From Triatoma infestans (Eukaryota; Arthropoda; Insecta; Hemiptera; Reduviidae): 64,000 nt of DNA. A model generated the notes under the pieces. It was not told the DNA's origin. It saw nothing but the letters and a program-made list of their open reading frames with translations, and made no database searches. Position 1 is the stretch's first letter, and each line of letters opens with the position of its first letter. The stretch is from the NCBI GenBank assembly GCA_011037195.1, contig JAAEAF010002702.1, positions 1 to 64,000 on the forward strand. The letters are read 5' to 3'. Position numbers and translations under genes: made by a program. Positions 10,900 through 25,300 of this stretch are shown here, piece by piece.

Positions 10900-12118
10900 A
10901 TGTTTAAGTTAAGTAACAAATTACAGTATATTCCCATAGTTGGTATCTGCAGTGATGGTTCTTTTCTTCCAAGAACGTTTACACCTATTTTGTCTACCTA
11001 CATCCAGTTTAGAGTGGGTTGAATTTATATGATTATAATATATTACAAAATGAATTCACATCTTTATTATGTCAAACTTTTTTTTTGTTTTAGAATACTT
11101 ATATCCTTAAGCGGCGTTATCCAGTAAAACTATACAAAAAAGGAGTAGATCGAGTAAGATTAAAAGGCAGAGATTATGTTTATGATTTAACAGAAGATAC
11201 AAATGTTTCTAAGAAACCAGACGTACAAGTCATTTTAAAAGAATATATTGAAGGTATAAAAAAAAATATTTTACCTATATTTCGTAAACATTTTCTAATC
11301 TAAATTTACTTGTATAGGCTTAGGTTCACGGGGAGACGTAGTAACTGTGAAAAGGAATGTAGCTTACAACAAGTTGCTCATACCTGGAATTGCTGATTAC
11401 GCTTCACCAGAAGCAATAGAGAGATCGAAACTTATAAAGGAAAAGGAAAAAGAAGTTCAGAGTTTTAGCACATTAACTGCACTGCAGGTGTATATTTTAC
11501 TTGTATGACTGTGGTTGGTTGATATTAATTTACAAAGACGAGAACTTGTAGAATTTATAAAACAACATCAAAAAGATCAGATTTTTCTCTTGTGTTTATC
11601 ACCTCGCTTAAGCGTTTTTTTTTTCTAGACCGCTCGCTTCCTAGAGTCGCATGTGCTGTCTGTGGTGATGAATAAAGAGACAGAATGGACGATAGAACCT
11701 TGGCACATTCGAGTTTCCTTTAGAAAAGCTGGAATACATGTACCAGATCATTGTATTTCATTACCTGTAAAACCTATTTATGGTCCAGATGCTAATCTTG
11801 AAGGGAAAGAGTTTTGCGTAACAATAACTGTAAGTTAACTAAATATTTAATTTAACCAGTGTCAAAACTTGAAATATATCTTTCAAATGTGAATTTCGAG
11901 ATATCACTTTTGTTTTTCAGATAAACAATAAGGAAAAAGTAAATGTGAGATGCAGGATTCATCATTGGAGCACCAATCCTGCTGATAGATTACCTCACAT
12001 TGATTATCATTGGTTGCTTGAAAGTGAACCTATTTTTCCGGAAGAAGCAGACTTACTGAAGAAATTGAGCCTTCAATCATCATTAAAAAAGAAAAAGAAT
12101 GAAGTTTCAAGTTCTTAA
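10900..12118 (+). CDS. mRpL9: Mitochondrial large ribosomal subunit protein bL9m
   Basis: A component of the mitoribosome large subunit. Exons: 10900-11013, 11094-11253, 11318-11487, 11629-11829 and 11921-12118, all GT-AG and phase-consistent, for 280 residues (human MRPL9 is 267). The L9 signature sits across the exon 2/3 junction: GSRGDVVTVKRN...NKLLIPGIADYASPEAIE at about residues 94-125, which is the rRNA-binding N-domain. Exon 2 begins NTYILKRRYPVKLYKKG, matching the start of the conserved part in insect mRpL9. Exon 1 (38 residues, MFKLSNKLQYIPIVG...) is an inferred presequence; its frame, donor AGA|GTGGGT and basic/hydrophobic make-up fit. A Lys/Ser-rich tail ends the protein. Divergently arranged with SDHD. 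Confidence 0.9.
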
Positions 12119-12171
12119 CTTTAGTAATTATTAACTATTCGTAATATATGAACGTAATTTTGTAAATATTT

Positions 12172-12177
12172 AATAAA
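12172..12177 (+). terminator. Polyadenylation signal AATAAA of mRpL9
   Basis: AATAAA 54 bases after the mRpL9 stop. Confidence 0.6.
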
Positions 12178-12199
12178 ATTTGTTTTAAAAAATTAAAAT

Positions 12200-13292
12200 A
12201 AGTATTAAATTTGATGACCATCTTATCCTATTTTAAATTCTTCATAGACCACCAGAGCTGCTTTGTCGGAAGAAGAAACTTTGATCAGATGCAAAGGATC
12301 TTAGCTGTTGCGCACCTATACAAAATAACAAAAAAAAAAACTCTTGATAATTTTATTTCTTGTGAAGTACAGTGCTCCCATAAATTTTGAATTTTTATTT
12401 TCCTTTTCTTACTTGTAATTATTTCCTTATAGAATGAATTTACGTTGTATTAGGTGAGATAAAGGCACTTAATAAGCATTTCTATCATCAAACCTCAGAA
12501 AAGATTCAAATTTGTGCTTTTATAAGACACTTTTCTTTCATTTAAATTACTTATTGGACTATTTTATTACTTTGTTATTACATATTGAAATAATTGTTAA
12601 TTAGTTATATTTAAATGATTTGTTTAGTCATTATTAAACTAGCTTTTTATTAATCAAAGTAAAATTCACTTCTAAATTTGAATTTGAATTGGTACCATAG
12701 TAATTCTAATCGAAAGTTAATCTATTCTAAAAGACCTGGTTCGTTTCATGCATTTCGAATTAAAAAACTTTATATTTTTAGAGTTAATGTACAATACAGT
12801 ATAGCACAAAAATTGAATAGAGCTATTAATTATTGACAGTTCCTATCGTTCCACACAGGTTGAAAATTTTAAGAGAACGGGATATTATGATATTAACTTG
12901 AATGTTGGCTACATTGGCGATGATTTCTATCTCTCTCTTTGTGCTGCATAAATAAGTTTCGTGCTCGAGATTGAACAGTGGTAAAAATTCTGGAAAGGTG
13001 ATTTATATGTGGCTGATTGGTATGGTTTTCTGTAGTGTAATTGCAGTCCATTGTAATAAATAAATGTTTGTTTATAATTAGGAATATTTCTATGCTAATG
13101 CTAGAATGGTATAACAAAAACTGTATATAGTCACCGTGGTAAGCATTACCTCAAAACAGTTTAGATTAAAAATAGGTTTATATTTTTAATTTGGCAGAGT
13201 ATATGGATGTAAAAGGTCTCGTTTCATTTGTATTGGTTTTCTAAAAATTCAACCTTCTGGTGGCTAATTTATTAAAAATAATTCTATTTTAG
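12200..13292. other. Intergenic, AT-rich, nothing recognised
   Basis: No gene found between mRpL9 and the MPP7-like gene. The right end carries an acceptor-like sequence (TTTTAG at 13287-13292), so the MPP7 start codon probably lies in an exon beginning at 13293, with a non-coding first exon or exons upstream that I cannot place. Confidence 0.45.
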
Positions 13293-13317
13293 GTGAAGGT
13301 TTGTTACAATAGATATA

Positions 13318-16300
13318 ATGACTGCAGTTATGGCTAGCGGTAATTGGGATCCTTGTGAGTATTTTTTACTTATGGGGAAATGGATCCGTAAAACTGATGT
13401 ATTCTATTTTATTTTCATAATTTTTCTTTATTTTTTTGCTCAGCACTGTCAGGATTATTAGCTTCTTTAGAAGAATCTCGTCGTCAGTTGCCAAGTTCTG
13501 AAGAAGAATTCGGATTTTTAAGTGGCCTCTTACAATCAAAGGAACTTCATGCGCTTGTGAAAGTTCACAATAAAATAATAGAAAATGGTAAAGACGACAG
13601 GTTAAATCCTTTACTGTCAAGTTCAATGCAAATTGGATTAGAAGTCTTAGAATTGATACTACCCAGGCTTGAAATTAGTGAAACCTGCAAAGAATTATTT
13701 ATTCTTCTTCAAAAGCCGCATGTCCAGGTTAGTAGTTGTAATATACTTTCATACCAATTTTTTCATGAAGAACTTTAGTTATTACTTTCTTTGTTTTTAC
13801 AATACATTATTGAAAGTTGGAATAAAAATATTTGTTTCTGTATACTTTATTAATATTATTTTGATTTCTACATTTCTACACAACCAAATTAATATATCAA
13901 ATTGTTGTTGTTGGCCGTTGGGTCAAAAAATGTTCAATAAATTTTCTCTCTTCTCATATTTCGAGAGAGCTCCTGAAGATGACAAACAAGTTTGCCGAAA
14001 CGTCGGGTTTGAATAAAAAAAAAAACATTTTTTTTCTCAAAATTGCCTGGCCGATAACCGACAATTAGGTACAACATCAGACAAATTATTAAATATTGAT
14101 TAACTAGCTAAACCCGGCCATGCTTAGCTGTGGCTCAGTGTGATTTTAATTATTAGGGAAGAAAATAGAAGTATTTGGTTAACATAGATTTAGCAAGAAA
14201 ACACATCATTCAGTTTAATACTGTACTTTGCGTTGCAAAGGAAAAAAAAAAAATGTTTTTAACTGAAAGTCTTTTTTTATTGTAAAGCTAGTGAATGGAC
14301 TACATTTTTTGTAAGTCCGTTTTATGCATAAACATAAAGACCAGATGGTTTACAGACTCTGGAGCATGCGATATTGGGGAGAAGCCAATGAGAGAAGCAT
14401 TCGTTACTAAATTCAAACCGAACACTTGCAAAGATTGTCCTTAGCGAACGCATGGCGTATTGAAAATTGAAGTCGTTTGAACTCGAACGCCATATATGTC
14501 GGAATGAGTGGTTTTCGTGGAAATAGTACGTCTTCACCTTTATGAGGTGCAAAATATCTTCGGCAGAGAGCGCGCCACGATCGCAACGCGTCTGCATCTT
14601 ACTATTTCTGCCAAACTCGCGAAACGCTCGCAATTTCCCGTTTCCATGGGAACTTTGGAATAAAAGTATATATAAGCACTCTTATATAGAAATGAAACAT
14701 TGTGTCCGAATTTCAAGTCAATCCATCGACTACAATTCGAGCTTTGCGGACACAAACATACGGATGCTGAATTTTTATATATATAGATGATATGGAATAA
14801 TTTTATGTTTCTAAAACCGTGCGGAGAGTTTCTTATGTTTAGCCGCCATAAAGAACCAACAAAAAATTAATACACTTAAAAATTAATAATTTGTTAGTAG
14901 ATTATATTTTCAGTGTATTGTTTTGAATGAAACAAGTACTTCTTCAAATATACACATAGATGTTTCTATATTTTCATTACATTCTTTCTAATAGTAAACA
15001 GTGGCATTTAAAGGTATAACAGTTTGCCCATGTGGTCGACAACAAAAGAAAAAAATTATTGATTTTTTTATTGTGATTAGCTGTTAGGCCAGAGCCACTA
15101 TATTATTCTATAAATGTGAAAAATTCATCGTCAAATTTCCAAAATAACAAACTCATCTCAAAACATCCAGCTACGGCACCTTTATTACTTTTTCATAATT
15201 TATACCTTATTTATGCCAAATACTCATTAACAAATCTCCTATCAGTCAAATTCATACGCTTAGATGCATTCATATCATCTTAAGCTCTCAGACCAATAAA
15301 TACATTCATTCTAACAATTTCACACAACTAAAAGAACAAGTACTCGGGATGGAGTATTCGATATTCCTCGCCCCGCTGATTCCTAAACCTAAACTAATTT
15401 GAACACTTTACACAAGATTCACCCTCACATTCGCACATTGCCGGGTTAGCCAACCCTGGCTCAGACGCATTCCTCCTAGAGATAGTAGCTCCCAATGTTA
15501 AGATAGTGCAGGAAGACTTCCCAAAGCCGTAAGTTGCTACCCCTGGCCGGTATTGGTCCCCCCACACGCAGTCATAACAAACATTCAAACTAAAGTTTTA
15601 ATTCTAAACAGAACATTATTCCTAAACAATCACCCCAATTATATCTTTCATCCAAGTAAATAACCCCAAATAACATCCAAATTATATACTCCATCCCGAG
15701 TACTTGTTCTTTTAGTTGTATCCGTAATAAATAAAATATATTCATGCAAATAATCTAATACACTCTTACAAACACTTAACCGCGCGCACACATACTCTCT
15801 CTCTCTCTCTCTCTCTTTCAAGAAACATCTGAAGGGTCGAGTACTTTATATTCCTCCGACCGATTCGACTTAAACCTACCAGGAATCTATAAATAGATGC
15901 ACAGACGAGTTCTATCGGGTATCGACAATAAATTAATTTTTATTATATTTCTACACAACCAAAAAAATATGTAGTTCTTGCAGAACTACTAAATTATCTG
16001 AGAATATTACACTTTCATAATTAAACGGGGACTTTAAATATTTTAATATTTTATAAAAAAGATTATATCTTTTGTGAGAATACTTAATATAGGTCATGAT
16101 AGTGTTCCTAAAATCTTCAGTTATTTAATTTTCAAATCCAGTAAAGAAAACGTGTTTTCTGAGTAAACGTAAAATTGGCTAGTAACATATACTTCTTTAA
16201 TTTTATTTTACCTTGCAAGTTTAACAGATTTTCAGAAACCATTGTCACAAAGCAAATGTTTTGCAAGGAATATTGAAAATGAAACTGAAATTCTTGAAAC

Positions 16301-19300
16301 AGTGAAATCTGGAAAAAAAATTATATCATTTTTCAAGGAAGTAGACTCATTTAAAAAGGTACGGTCACCGGCAAGTTCCACACACCCTTAGGGGCAGGCT
16401 ACGTTTTTACATTAGAGCAAAAGTATAAACTAGTATAGTTTCTTTATTTATTTAAGCATAAAATTATATAATAAATTCACATAAATAAAGAAATTTTAAA
16501 TTTATTGTAATAAATCAGGAAAGTTTTATTTTTATACATTTATTTTGTTTTAATTATTCAGTGGACGTTTATTTGAGATTTAAAGTTTTTCACTTTCTTT
16601 CAAATATGTAAATTATGGCTTATTATTATTTTTTATTATTATAATATTATTATTATTATTATTATCATGATTATTATTATTATAAACTCAATGCAAAAGG
16701 ACATTGGCACTCAAGGAAGTCTAAGTATATCAATTTGATCCTGTAGTTGGTGACATTTGCAACCTGTACCACCGTCTATTGGTCTGGGAGAGAAAAAGAA
16801 GAATAAAAGATGGAAATTTAAAGTATTCTCCTAGAGCTAATTATCCTATAAGGAAATTGAACTAGCCACTTCTTCTGGGATCTTGGCGTTTCTGCAGTCC
16901 CTCAAGCCTATATTAACACAAACTCTACACTTGCAAAAGTAGTTGATGTATGCATCTACTTGGGTTTAAACTATCAAAAGGCACACTCTTGCTCACTAAC
17001 GTAAACACTCATTCAAATTTACTTACATTTTACAGAAGACTACATTTAATTTAAAAGGACATTGACACTCAAGGAAACCACAATATATATATTTGACCTT
17101 ATAGTTATTTCCTTTACATATTTACATTTAGAACTAATTCAGAAAAAATATCTAGCAGGAACATTTATCTGAATATAATATATGTACAGCAGGAGCAGGC
17201 AATAGGTGCCGGCGACATTTGGGAACAGAATCATTACTCTGATATAGCAATCGAGCAATTAGCTGTTCAGCAAATGAACAAATTAAGCGACGTTTGAGCA
17301 AACACATTACAGTATTTCTGAGCTGGATCTTTGGTGGTACAAATAATAATATTAATGAAGACAAAAGAAAAGAAAGGCAGGAAGCCCCTAACCTGCCATT
17401 TGTATCTATAGTTTCTGTATGGTGGTTCCAGACTTAATCCTTGCTGGCTTAAGTGTTACGAAATGAGTACATCTTTTCAATAACCTTAATGATCTCTAAA
17501 TAAAAAAGTTGAAGGAGATGAGTTCAAAGTTAATTTTTTTTAAAAAGTCAAATTTAATTGGTACTTTTACGGGGAGAAGCTTCTTCAAAGAAGAATTCTC
17601 TCAAATCTCCACGGAAAGTTTTCATAGTATATTTTAGACTTATTACAAGCTGATAGAGATATTTCAAGAGAGCTGATAGAGATATTTCAGGAGAGCTTTT
17701 AGAGATATTACAAGTTGCAGGGCATTTTCATAGATCAGCGTAAAAGATAATACTCTTGCTCTATACGTCTCCGAGTGATAACTTTTAAAGGAGTCCAAAA
17801 TTAAAAGATATAGATTAGAAGATTCAAACGGATGAGCACGAAATTTCATTATAATGGCTTGCAAGTAAAGGATGAAGCTACTACCTTCTTCTACTAGCAT
17901 AGGAAATGGAAACAATTTTTTTATTATTATTGTAATTATTTATTTAACTAAAATGTCTAGTAGGCCTGAAAAAAAATTATAGTTTTAGAGAATATGTAAA
18001 AATGGCATGAACAGTTTTAATCTGTTTCATCTGGTGTCAAACACCCATAGACTTTCTCTTACTACAGGTTACATAATTATAATTGACTAATTCTCTTCAA
18101 GCATAAAATTCTTACTAGATTGTTTAGTTGCCTGTAATTTACATGAATGGGATACTCGAAAAGTAAGTAAGTAAAGTTTAATAAAACCCGTCCGTGTTTT
18201 ATGAAGAAAATAGCAGAAAACTAAAAATTGTATAGTAAAGTCGCAGTTCTGGTCAACCGAAATGCGACTTTAAACAGTTCCTTCAAACACTGAATTTTGG
18301 CAACATATTTAATTCTGATTAATATTATATGGATGATAGAATTGTTAACTTCAGAGAAAAACATAACCCCATCCTTTCCCTCCCAACAAAACCCTCCTTA
18401 AATGGAAAAATGTAATAAAAGTTGTCGTAATTTGCACATGTAGTTGATTTACCAAGTTTAAAGAAAATCATTGGAGTCGTTTCCGAGAATGTCTCAAACA
18501 ATTGAAAAATCCATTCAGTAAAGGTTGACTGATTTTGACCGAAACCTTATGATAATTACCCCTCAACGTACTTCGTTTAAGTACCCTGGTGGAACTTAAA
18601 CGGAATAATATCAAGTTGTAACTATATGCGATTTTGCGTTTTTCATACAGAGAGAGAGATTAATTTCTTAAAAAAACTTTTTCGAACTCAGGGTACCTTA
18701 AAACGTATATTTCCGGTGAAAACTCGATATCAAAAATTTCATATGATTGCAATATTCCTCTTACGAGAAAGAGAAAGTAAAAAGGAACCTCGTATAAAAT
18801 CTATTAAACTTTAAACTTCTTTATTATAGTATGTTTGATAAGGATCATTTACATGAACTAGAGTTAACATTTGCGAAATCAAGAAGAAAATTATAGTTTT
18901 TTTTTTATTTTTAGAGGTAGCGTTTTTAAAGTGATAGATTTTTAAGAGATGACTTTAAGTTAAGTTTGTATCACGCAGTATCTGTCTACTCGAATTAATT
19001 GATAGCCTTACTCTGGCGATGCATGAGACTCCGAAATTGGTCAAAACCAAACAAATGAAGCATGCTACCATGGATGAAACTTAGATAATTATCTAGCATT
19101 GCGGGCTCAACTACATATTTTTTTTAAAAATTTGAGATTAAAAAGTATGTATTAAACCTTGCAGGGTCTCTTATGTGCACATGATGCCGTCGCCCAGAAG
19201 GACTACTTTCCAAGACTTCCTGATATACCACTCGATGTTGAAGAGGATGAAGAGACAATCAAAATAGTACAACTTGTGAAGAGTAATGAGCCTTTGGTCA

Positions 19301-22300
19301 GTTTATTTATTTTTTATTTTCATTTTAATTTTGTGGGATATGTAATAAATAATTTGTTTTAATTCCATTCTTTCATTCTTGGTGTAACAATTAACATTAA
19401 ACAACTAATTATGATAGCGGCAATTTTGTTCATGTTTCTTACAACTTAATTACCAAATTATTTGACAAAAATGCTAAATTATTGTTTATCACCAAACGTA
19501 TTTTTAAATTTGATTATTTATTATTTTATTTCGTTATATCAAATTTTACAATAGTTAAAGGGCTTATCATTTAAACTTTGGGTACAGAGAAACTTTCATA
19601 ACTGCATGGACATTAAAGAAACAAACATATAGTTGAATCAGGCATTAATATTTATGTTGTTCATGTTAGTATAATAGAATTTTAGTAAATTGATTAATAT
19701 AATGAAATGAACTAATGATGAAAAGAAAGAAAACAGTATAGAGAGCTAACTTTAAAATTTTCTCTGCATTGCTGCTTTCAATTTAGAGTGGTACCCAGAG
19801 TGCAGAACCAATTGTGGTAAGTTGAAGCTCTAAAGAGAAGCAAAGTGTTAGTTACTAGATATTAGTTCAGTTAAACTTCACCTCATTAATTCACTTTTTT
19901 TTGTATTTACAGTAGTTAGCTGATACCAATTCATGCATGTTATTTATTTATTTATTTTTTAATATATCGTAAAGTATCAGAACATTCAAGAGAAATCCTT
20001 ACTTTTGCACATCTTCTATGCATACTTTGTTAAATATACCGCTTTTAGAAATATTTTAAATATTTCCTTTAAATCTGCATATTACTTCAATAAATTCTGA
20101 TAATATTCATTCCGGAATAAGGGAGCGGTTGTCAGAGTTGGACCGCAAATATTCTGGCTAGGAATATGTTTAAGAAAATGTATGGAAGAAAAGTTTTATA
20201 ATGTCAAACTGGCAATTTTATAAACTCAGTTAGCTGCATTTGGATATTGTTTTCCTCCTATTTATTTTTCATGAACTCTTTGATGCAAAAGAATTGCAGT
20301 GTCGAACCATGATGTAATCATTACCCAAACAAATCTTAAGTAACAAAATTACCTTTAAAATCAACAATTTCTATCAACGACAAATAAGCTTGTATTTTCC
20401 TGTAGCGTGAAAATCAGTGGATTCGGGATTCGACGAATTCTTGGAAAGCATTTTCCTGGTGTTTGTGGAAGCGTTTTCCTTGCAAATATCTTCGAGATAC
20501 TTGAAGAAGTGATAGTCGGTTGGCGAGAGGTCAAGTGAATATTGTAGCCAAGTTTGTTCAACTTTTGAAGAGGTATTGTGCAACGTGCGGTTTGGATTTA
20601 TAATGAAGAAGAATAAGGACCTTTCTACAGGCGCTAGAGTTTTAGAGCGTCTCTAGATTTGCTGAGCATAATCCTTAGATGTAATGGTTTCGCCTGGGTT
20701 CAGAGAGCCGCAAAAGACCACCAGTCAGTAATTACGACATTTTATTTGTTGGCAGTTTGGCTTTGGAAAGTTCTGGAGCCACCTCTCTGGTCAATCATTG
20801 AGCTGTCGTCACCGGTTATGTGTAAAATCCACTTTCGTCACATGTCACATCTGACTAAGAAATATTCGTTGTTGCGCAGAATAAGAGTAGACGTCACTTA
20901 AAAACATGATTATTTTGTATTTTCGGTCAGCTTTATTTTGGTTAGTACTGAGGCCCACTTATCGTGCTTATGCACCTTTCAAAAGACCGTAGAATGTTCG
21001 ACATCGAACTCTCTCCCGGAACTTCTATATAAATGAAAGAGGATCAGCTTCGTTGACTGCCCTCAGTTTGTCGTTGTCAACTTCCGAGGCCAGGCTCTTC
21101 ACTTCTTATCTTCAAGGCTCTTGTCGCCTTTGCAAAACTTTTTGAACAACCGCTGCACGGTAAGTAGAAGTTCCTGGGCTAAATGTGTTGCACTTGCGTG
21201 GTCTCTCCGCTGTATTACGACCAATTTTTAATTCATATAAGAAAATCGCTCGAATGTGCTTTTTTCTAACATCGTTTCCATAAACTAAAATAAACAGCAA
21301 GTAAAAAATGATTAGCAAAAAACTGTAAATCAAGAAATGCGTATTAAAATGATGTTTAACATAACCATATTTTTTTTAAATAAAAAATATATTTAAGAAC
21401 CATATTTATCAAAGGGCAAAATTTAACAATGCAAACCCGCATTTATTTTTGCACCAAACCTGTGAGGATTCAAAGTTGCTTTTTCAACTTAGGTGACTAA
21501 CAATTTCATCACTGAAGGGAAAAAATCAGGTTGTTCAGATTCGTGCAATTTTACAAGGGAAAAATGTTTCTGGTGAATCTTAGCTTCTGTTTTTTGGCTG
21601 AAAAAGATCATGCCGAGCATAAGGATCTCCCAGAATTAGCCTTGAAAAATTTAATGCTGTTTCCTACGATTTGTTGTGTGAGCATGCAGTTCCTATTATT
21701 TGCGAAATTGCAACTATTAAAAGAAAATCATGTAAATCTGGTGACAACCGAAGGTTAAATAATACTGAAGCTACACATTTTAAGCATACAAAGCGCCTTT
21801 GCTCTCTCGGTGAGGTATGCATAAATAAAAATATACTTCTGTATCATTAATAAAAGATTTATTAAACATTTAAAAAAAGAAATAGATCTAAGTATAAATT
21901 GTAACATATTTCTTTCCCAGGATGCTTTAAATTATTATTCCGTTTTACATTATTTTTTTTCTATTCATTATGTTTAAGTTTTACCTTAATATTTACTATT
22001 TATTTAATGTCATTTAATTTTTCTTGTTTGTATACAGCAAAAGTTTTTGTGATTCCAGACAGGATAAAGATTTAGTTTACATGTTATTTGGTATTTAATT
22101 TAGAGATACTAGACAATAAAGAAAACTTTAAATGCGATTAATAAAGTTTAATTGCATCTCCTTGTATTGCCTCTCTTGATTTAATTATCATGCCATTTAT
22201 TAGTTGCCATTTCTTGCTATCAATTAAGCACTGTACAAATTCATGAGGCATATTTTCCCACTAATGGTTTAACACAATGGTTGTAAGGTACTGCGGTGCT

Positions 22301-25300
22301 TAGAGATAAATTCCAGTGGTTTTTAGTGGATTAGGTCAGGACTTCTAGCTGACTATATATATAAAATGTTTCTTAATCATTGTGGAAAATTTTTGTTCCT
22401 TATATTTAAATCTATTTTATGGGATCAGGATTGTTAACATTTATTTTTTTTTCACTTTTCTTTTACAAAAATTATTCCCAGTCCTAGAATTTCCAAATTA
22501 TAATTAGCATTAATTGTGTGGAACAATAAACCTTTTAAGGATTGATTCACTTAGCCTCTATCACTTTATGTTATTGGGCATTTTTAATAGTATCAGGAAC
22601 AAAAGCAGACAATTTCAGTAAATTGGATCAATAAATATTCAGTGAAAGCATTGTAGAAATATAGGCTTAGAATTAAAAAAAAAAAATCTCGCCAAATCAA
22701 ACATAAATTATCATTTAAAGTAGTTATTTTTACTCAGACCGGATTCAGAATGATTTATTGATTTCAGTAACTATTTTACAATGTTTTAATCTCTTAAGAA
22801 TTTCTTAATTTGAAAAAAAAATTGCTGTATGCAGGGAGCAACTATAAAAAGTGACGAAGATACTGGGAAAATAGTAATAGCCCGGGTGATGCATGGAGGT
22901 GCAGCTGACAGGTCAGGGCTTATCCATGTTGGTGATGAAGTAGTGGAAGTGAACAATATCAATGTAGAAGGGCGAACACCGAATGATGTTCTTGCAATAC
23001 TTGTAAGGCTCATGTTATAATGTGATAATCAAATTTTGTATTTTATCTCAGTGATTTAATATGTATTGATGTGATAAATATTTATATAAATAAATATTGA
23101 TTTTAGCAACAATCAGAAGGTACAATCACATTTAAATTGGTGCCAGCTGACGGACGAGGTGGTTGCCGTGAGAGTAAAGTCCGTGTTAGAGCACACTTTG
23201 ATTATATCGCATCTAGTGATCCTTACATACCTTGCAAAGAAGCTGGATTAGATTTTCTCAAAGGAGATATATTGCACATTGTCAGCCAGGATGATTCATA
23301 CTGGTAGTTATTCAAAATTTACATTATTGATTGAAGCCAGATTTCGTCATTTCCTTATTTTTCTTTCCCCTACTAATTTTATGTTTTTTAACATAGACCC
23401 GTTTAACTTGATTTTTTTTAACATAGAAAATTTTTTTGAGAGCAATTTTTTTTTTGTAAAAAACGAACACTTTTCTTAGATTAAAAACCGAACGAACTTT
23501 CTTTCTTAATAAGAAATTATGAACATTGTGTTAGAGATAGCGGGAGGAGGATGGAAAAACGTATTCTACATATGATGCAACTGTCATGACAGATACCGTT
23601 AGACTTTTTTTTTTATACAGGTGGCAAGCAAGGAAGGAAGGGGACAGAAATATGCGAGCAGGTTTAATACCAAGCAGAGCTTTGCAGGAGAGGAGGATAA
23701 TTTATGAACGGCAAGCGGAAGAGAAAGCTAATAGCGGAGATACTATGGAAGCATGTGCAGCAAAATGTTTAGGTGGAGGTCCACCTGGACCTGATTCAAG
23801 ACCGCAACCAGTAACCCTTTCATCACCATGTTCACCTTCGCAATGTGCAACTGCACCACCCAAGATTAAAAAAATTCTTTATGACAGCGTCGAATGTGAT
23901 GACTTTGCCAGAGAAGAATTGCCCACTTATGAAGAAGTTGCTAAATTATATCCTAGACCAGGACTATATAGGCCATTAGCTCTCGTAGGACCTCCAGGTG
24001 TAGGACGTAATGAGCTTAAGAGAAGACTTATTGCCACAGATCCTAATAAATATAGGTCTCCAGTACCATGTTAGTTCTTTAAATTTATATTTATAAAAAA
24101 AGTAATGCATTTTTTTCAGGCGAGCTTTATATCCAACTATAGGTCATATTAACTTTTAATTTCTTTATTATTATATCCAATTGACGCACATTGGATAGCA
24201 AGTGCAGATTCTGGGGGGAGATGGAGGAAACGCCAATATATATCCCAACGGTCTGCGATGATGCTATTCAGAAAGATTCAGGAATGTAAGACGGCAATTT
24301 TAACGTACCTTTCAATACCCCTCCCAGCGTCGGTTAACTGGCACCCACAGTCGGTTAATACAGTGGGACTATGCCAGATGTCGTTTAAACGACTTCGGTG
24401 CTTGTCTTACCGGACAAGTGTGAAGGGTCTCATATAGTTTTCGCACCAACGATCGGATAACCAATGTCGTTTAACCGACTGCTGGGTAAGTGTGAAATGG
24501 ATCTAAAAATAAAAAGTATGTGCTTCACTCACATATTTTATTTGTTTTATTAATTATTAGTCCTGCATCTTATCATCAGTTATCCTATTTATTATTTGAA
24601 ATGTAAAAGTTTTTTTATTTTCTCTTACTGCTGGTAAGAGAAACTGCACTATCCTGAAATAGCGCTTTACTTGAGATAGCACAAAGACTAACATCTACCA
24701 GAAATTCTCTAAAAAAAAGTCCCTTAAAAATGTTAAATAAAAGTGATAGATCATATGTGTAAAACGAAATTTAAAGAAAATCTTTGGTGCCATTTTTGAA
24801 AACTCACAAAACTGGAAAATCTATTCAGCAACTTGGATTTTTTCACTTATCATTTTTTTTATGTATATAAATTTAATGTGCGTCAACATTTATAGTCACA
24901 TACCCCCCCGACCCTTCTTAAGGCATAAATAGAAATATATTATATTATTGAGAATTAAATATGTCGCTAAAATTCCGAGTTTGAAGAACATTAGTGCGAA
25001 TTTCTGTTTAGTTTTTTTTTTTATATTTTCGTGATATTTTTTTTGTTAACGCCGAATGTGTTTCTTTAAGCTTGAGGTTTTTGTACTATTAATTTTATGA
25101 CCTATCACTTTTTGTGAAACTTTTTCAAAAAAATGATTTTTTGGAATTCTTCGGAAGTTGAGATATCATGTTTACCTCTAAATTGCAGTCATTACAATAT
25201 TAAAGGCAACAAAATATTTATAAAAATGTATTATTTAGTATCACCTTAAGAATTGCAGTAAGAGAAATTCACAATAGGTTATTTTTTTAGTTACAACTCG

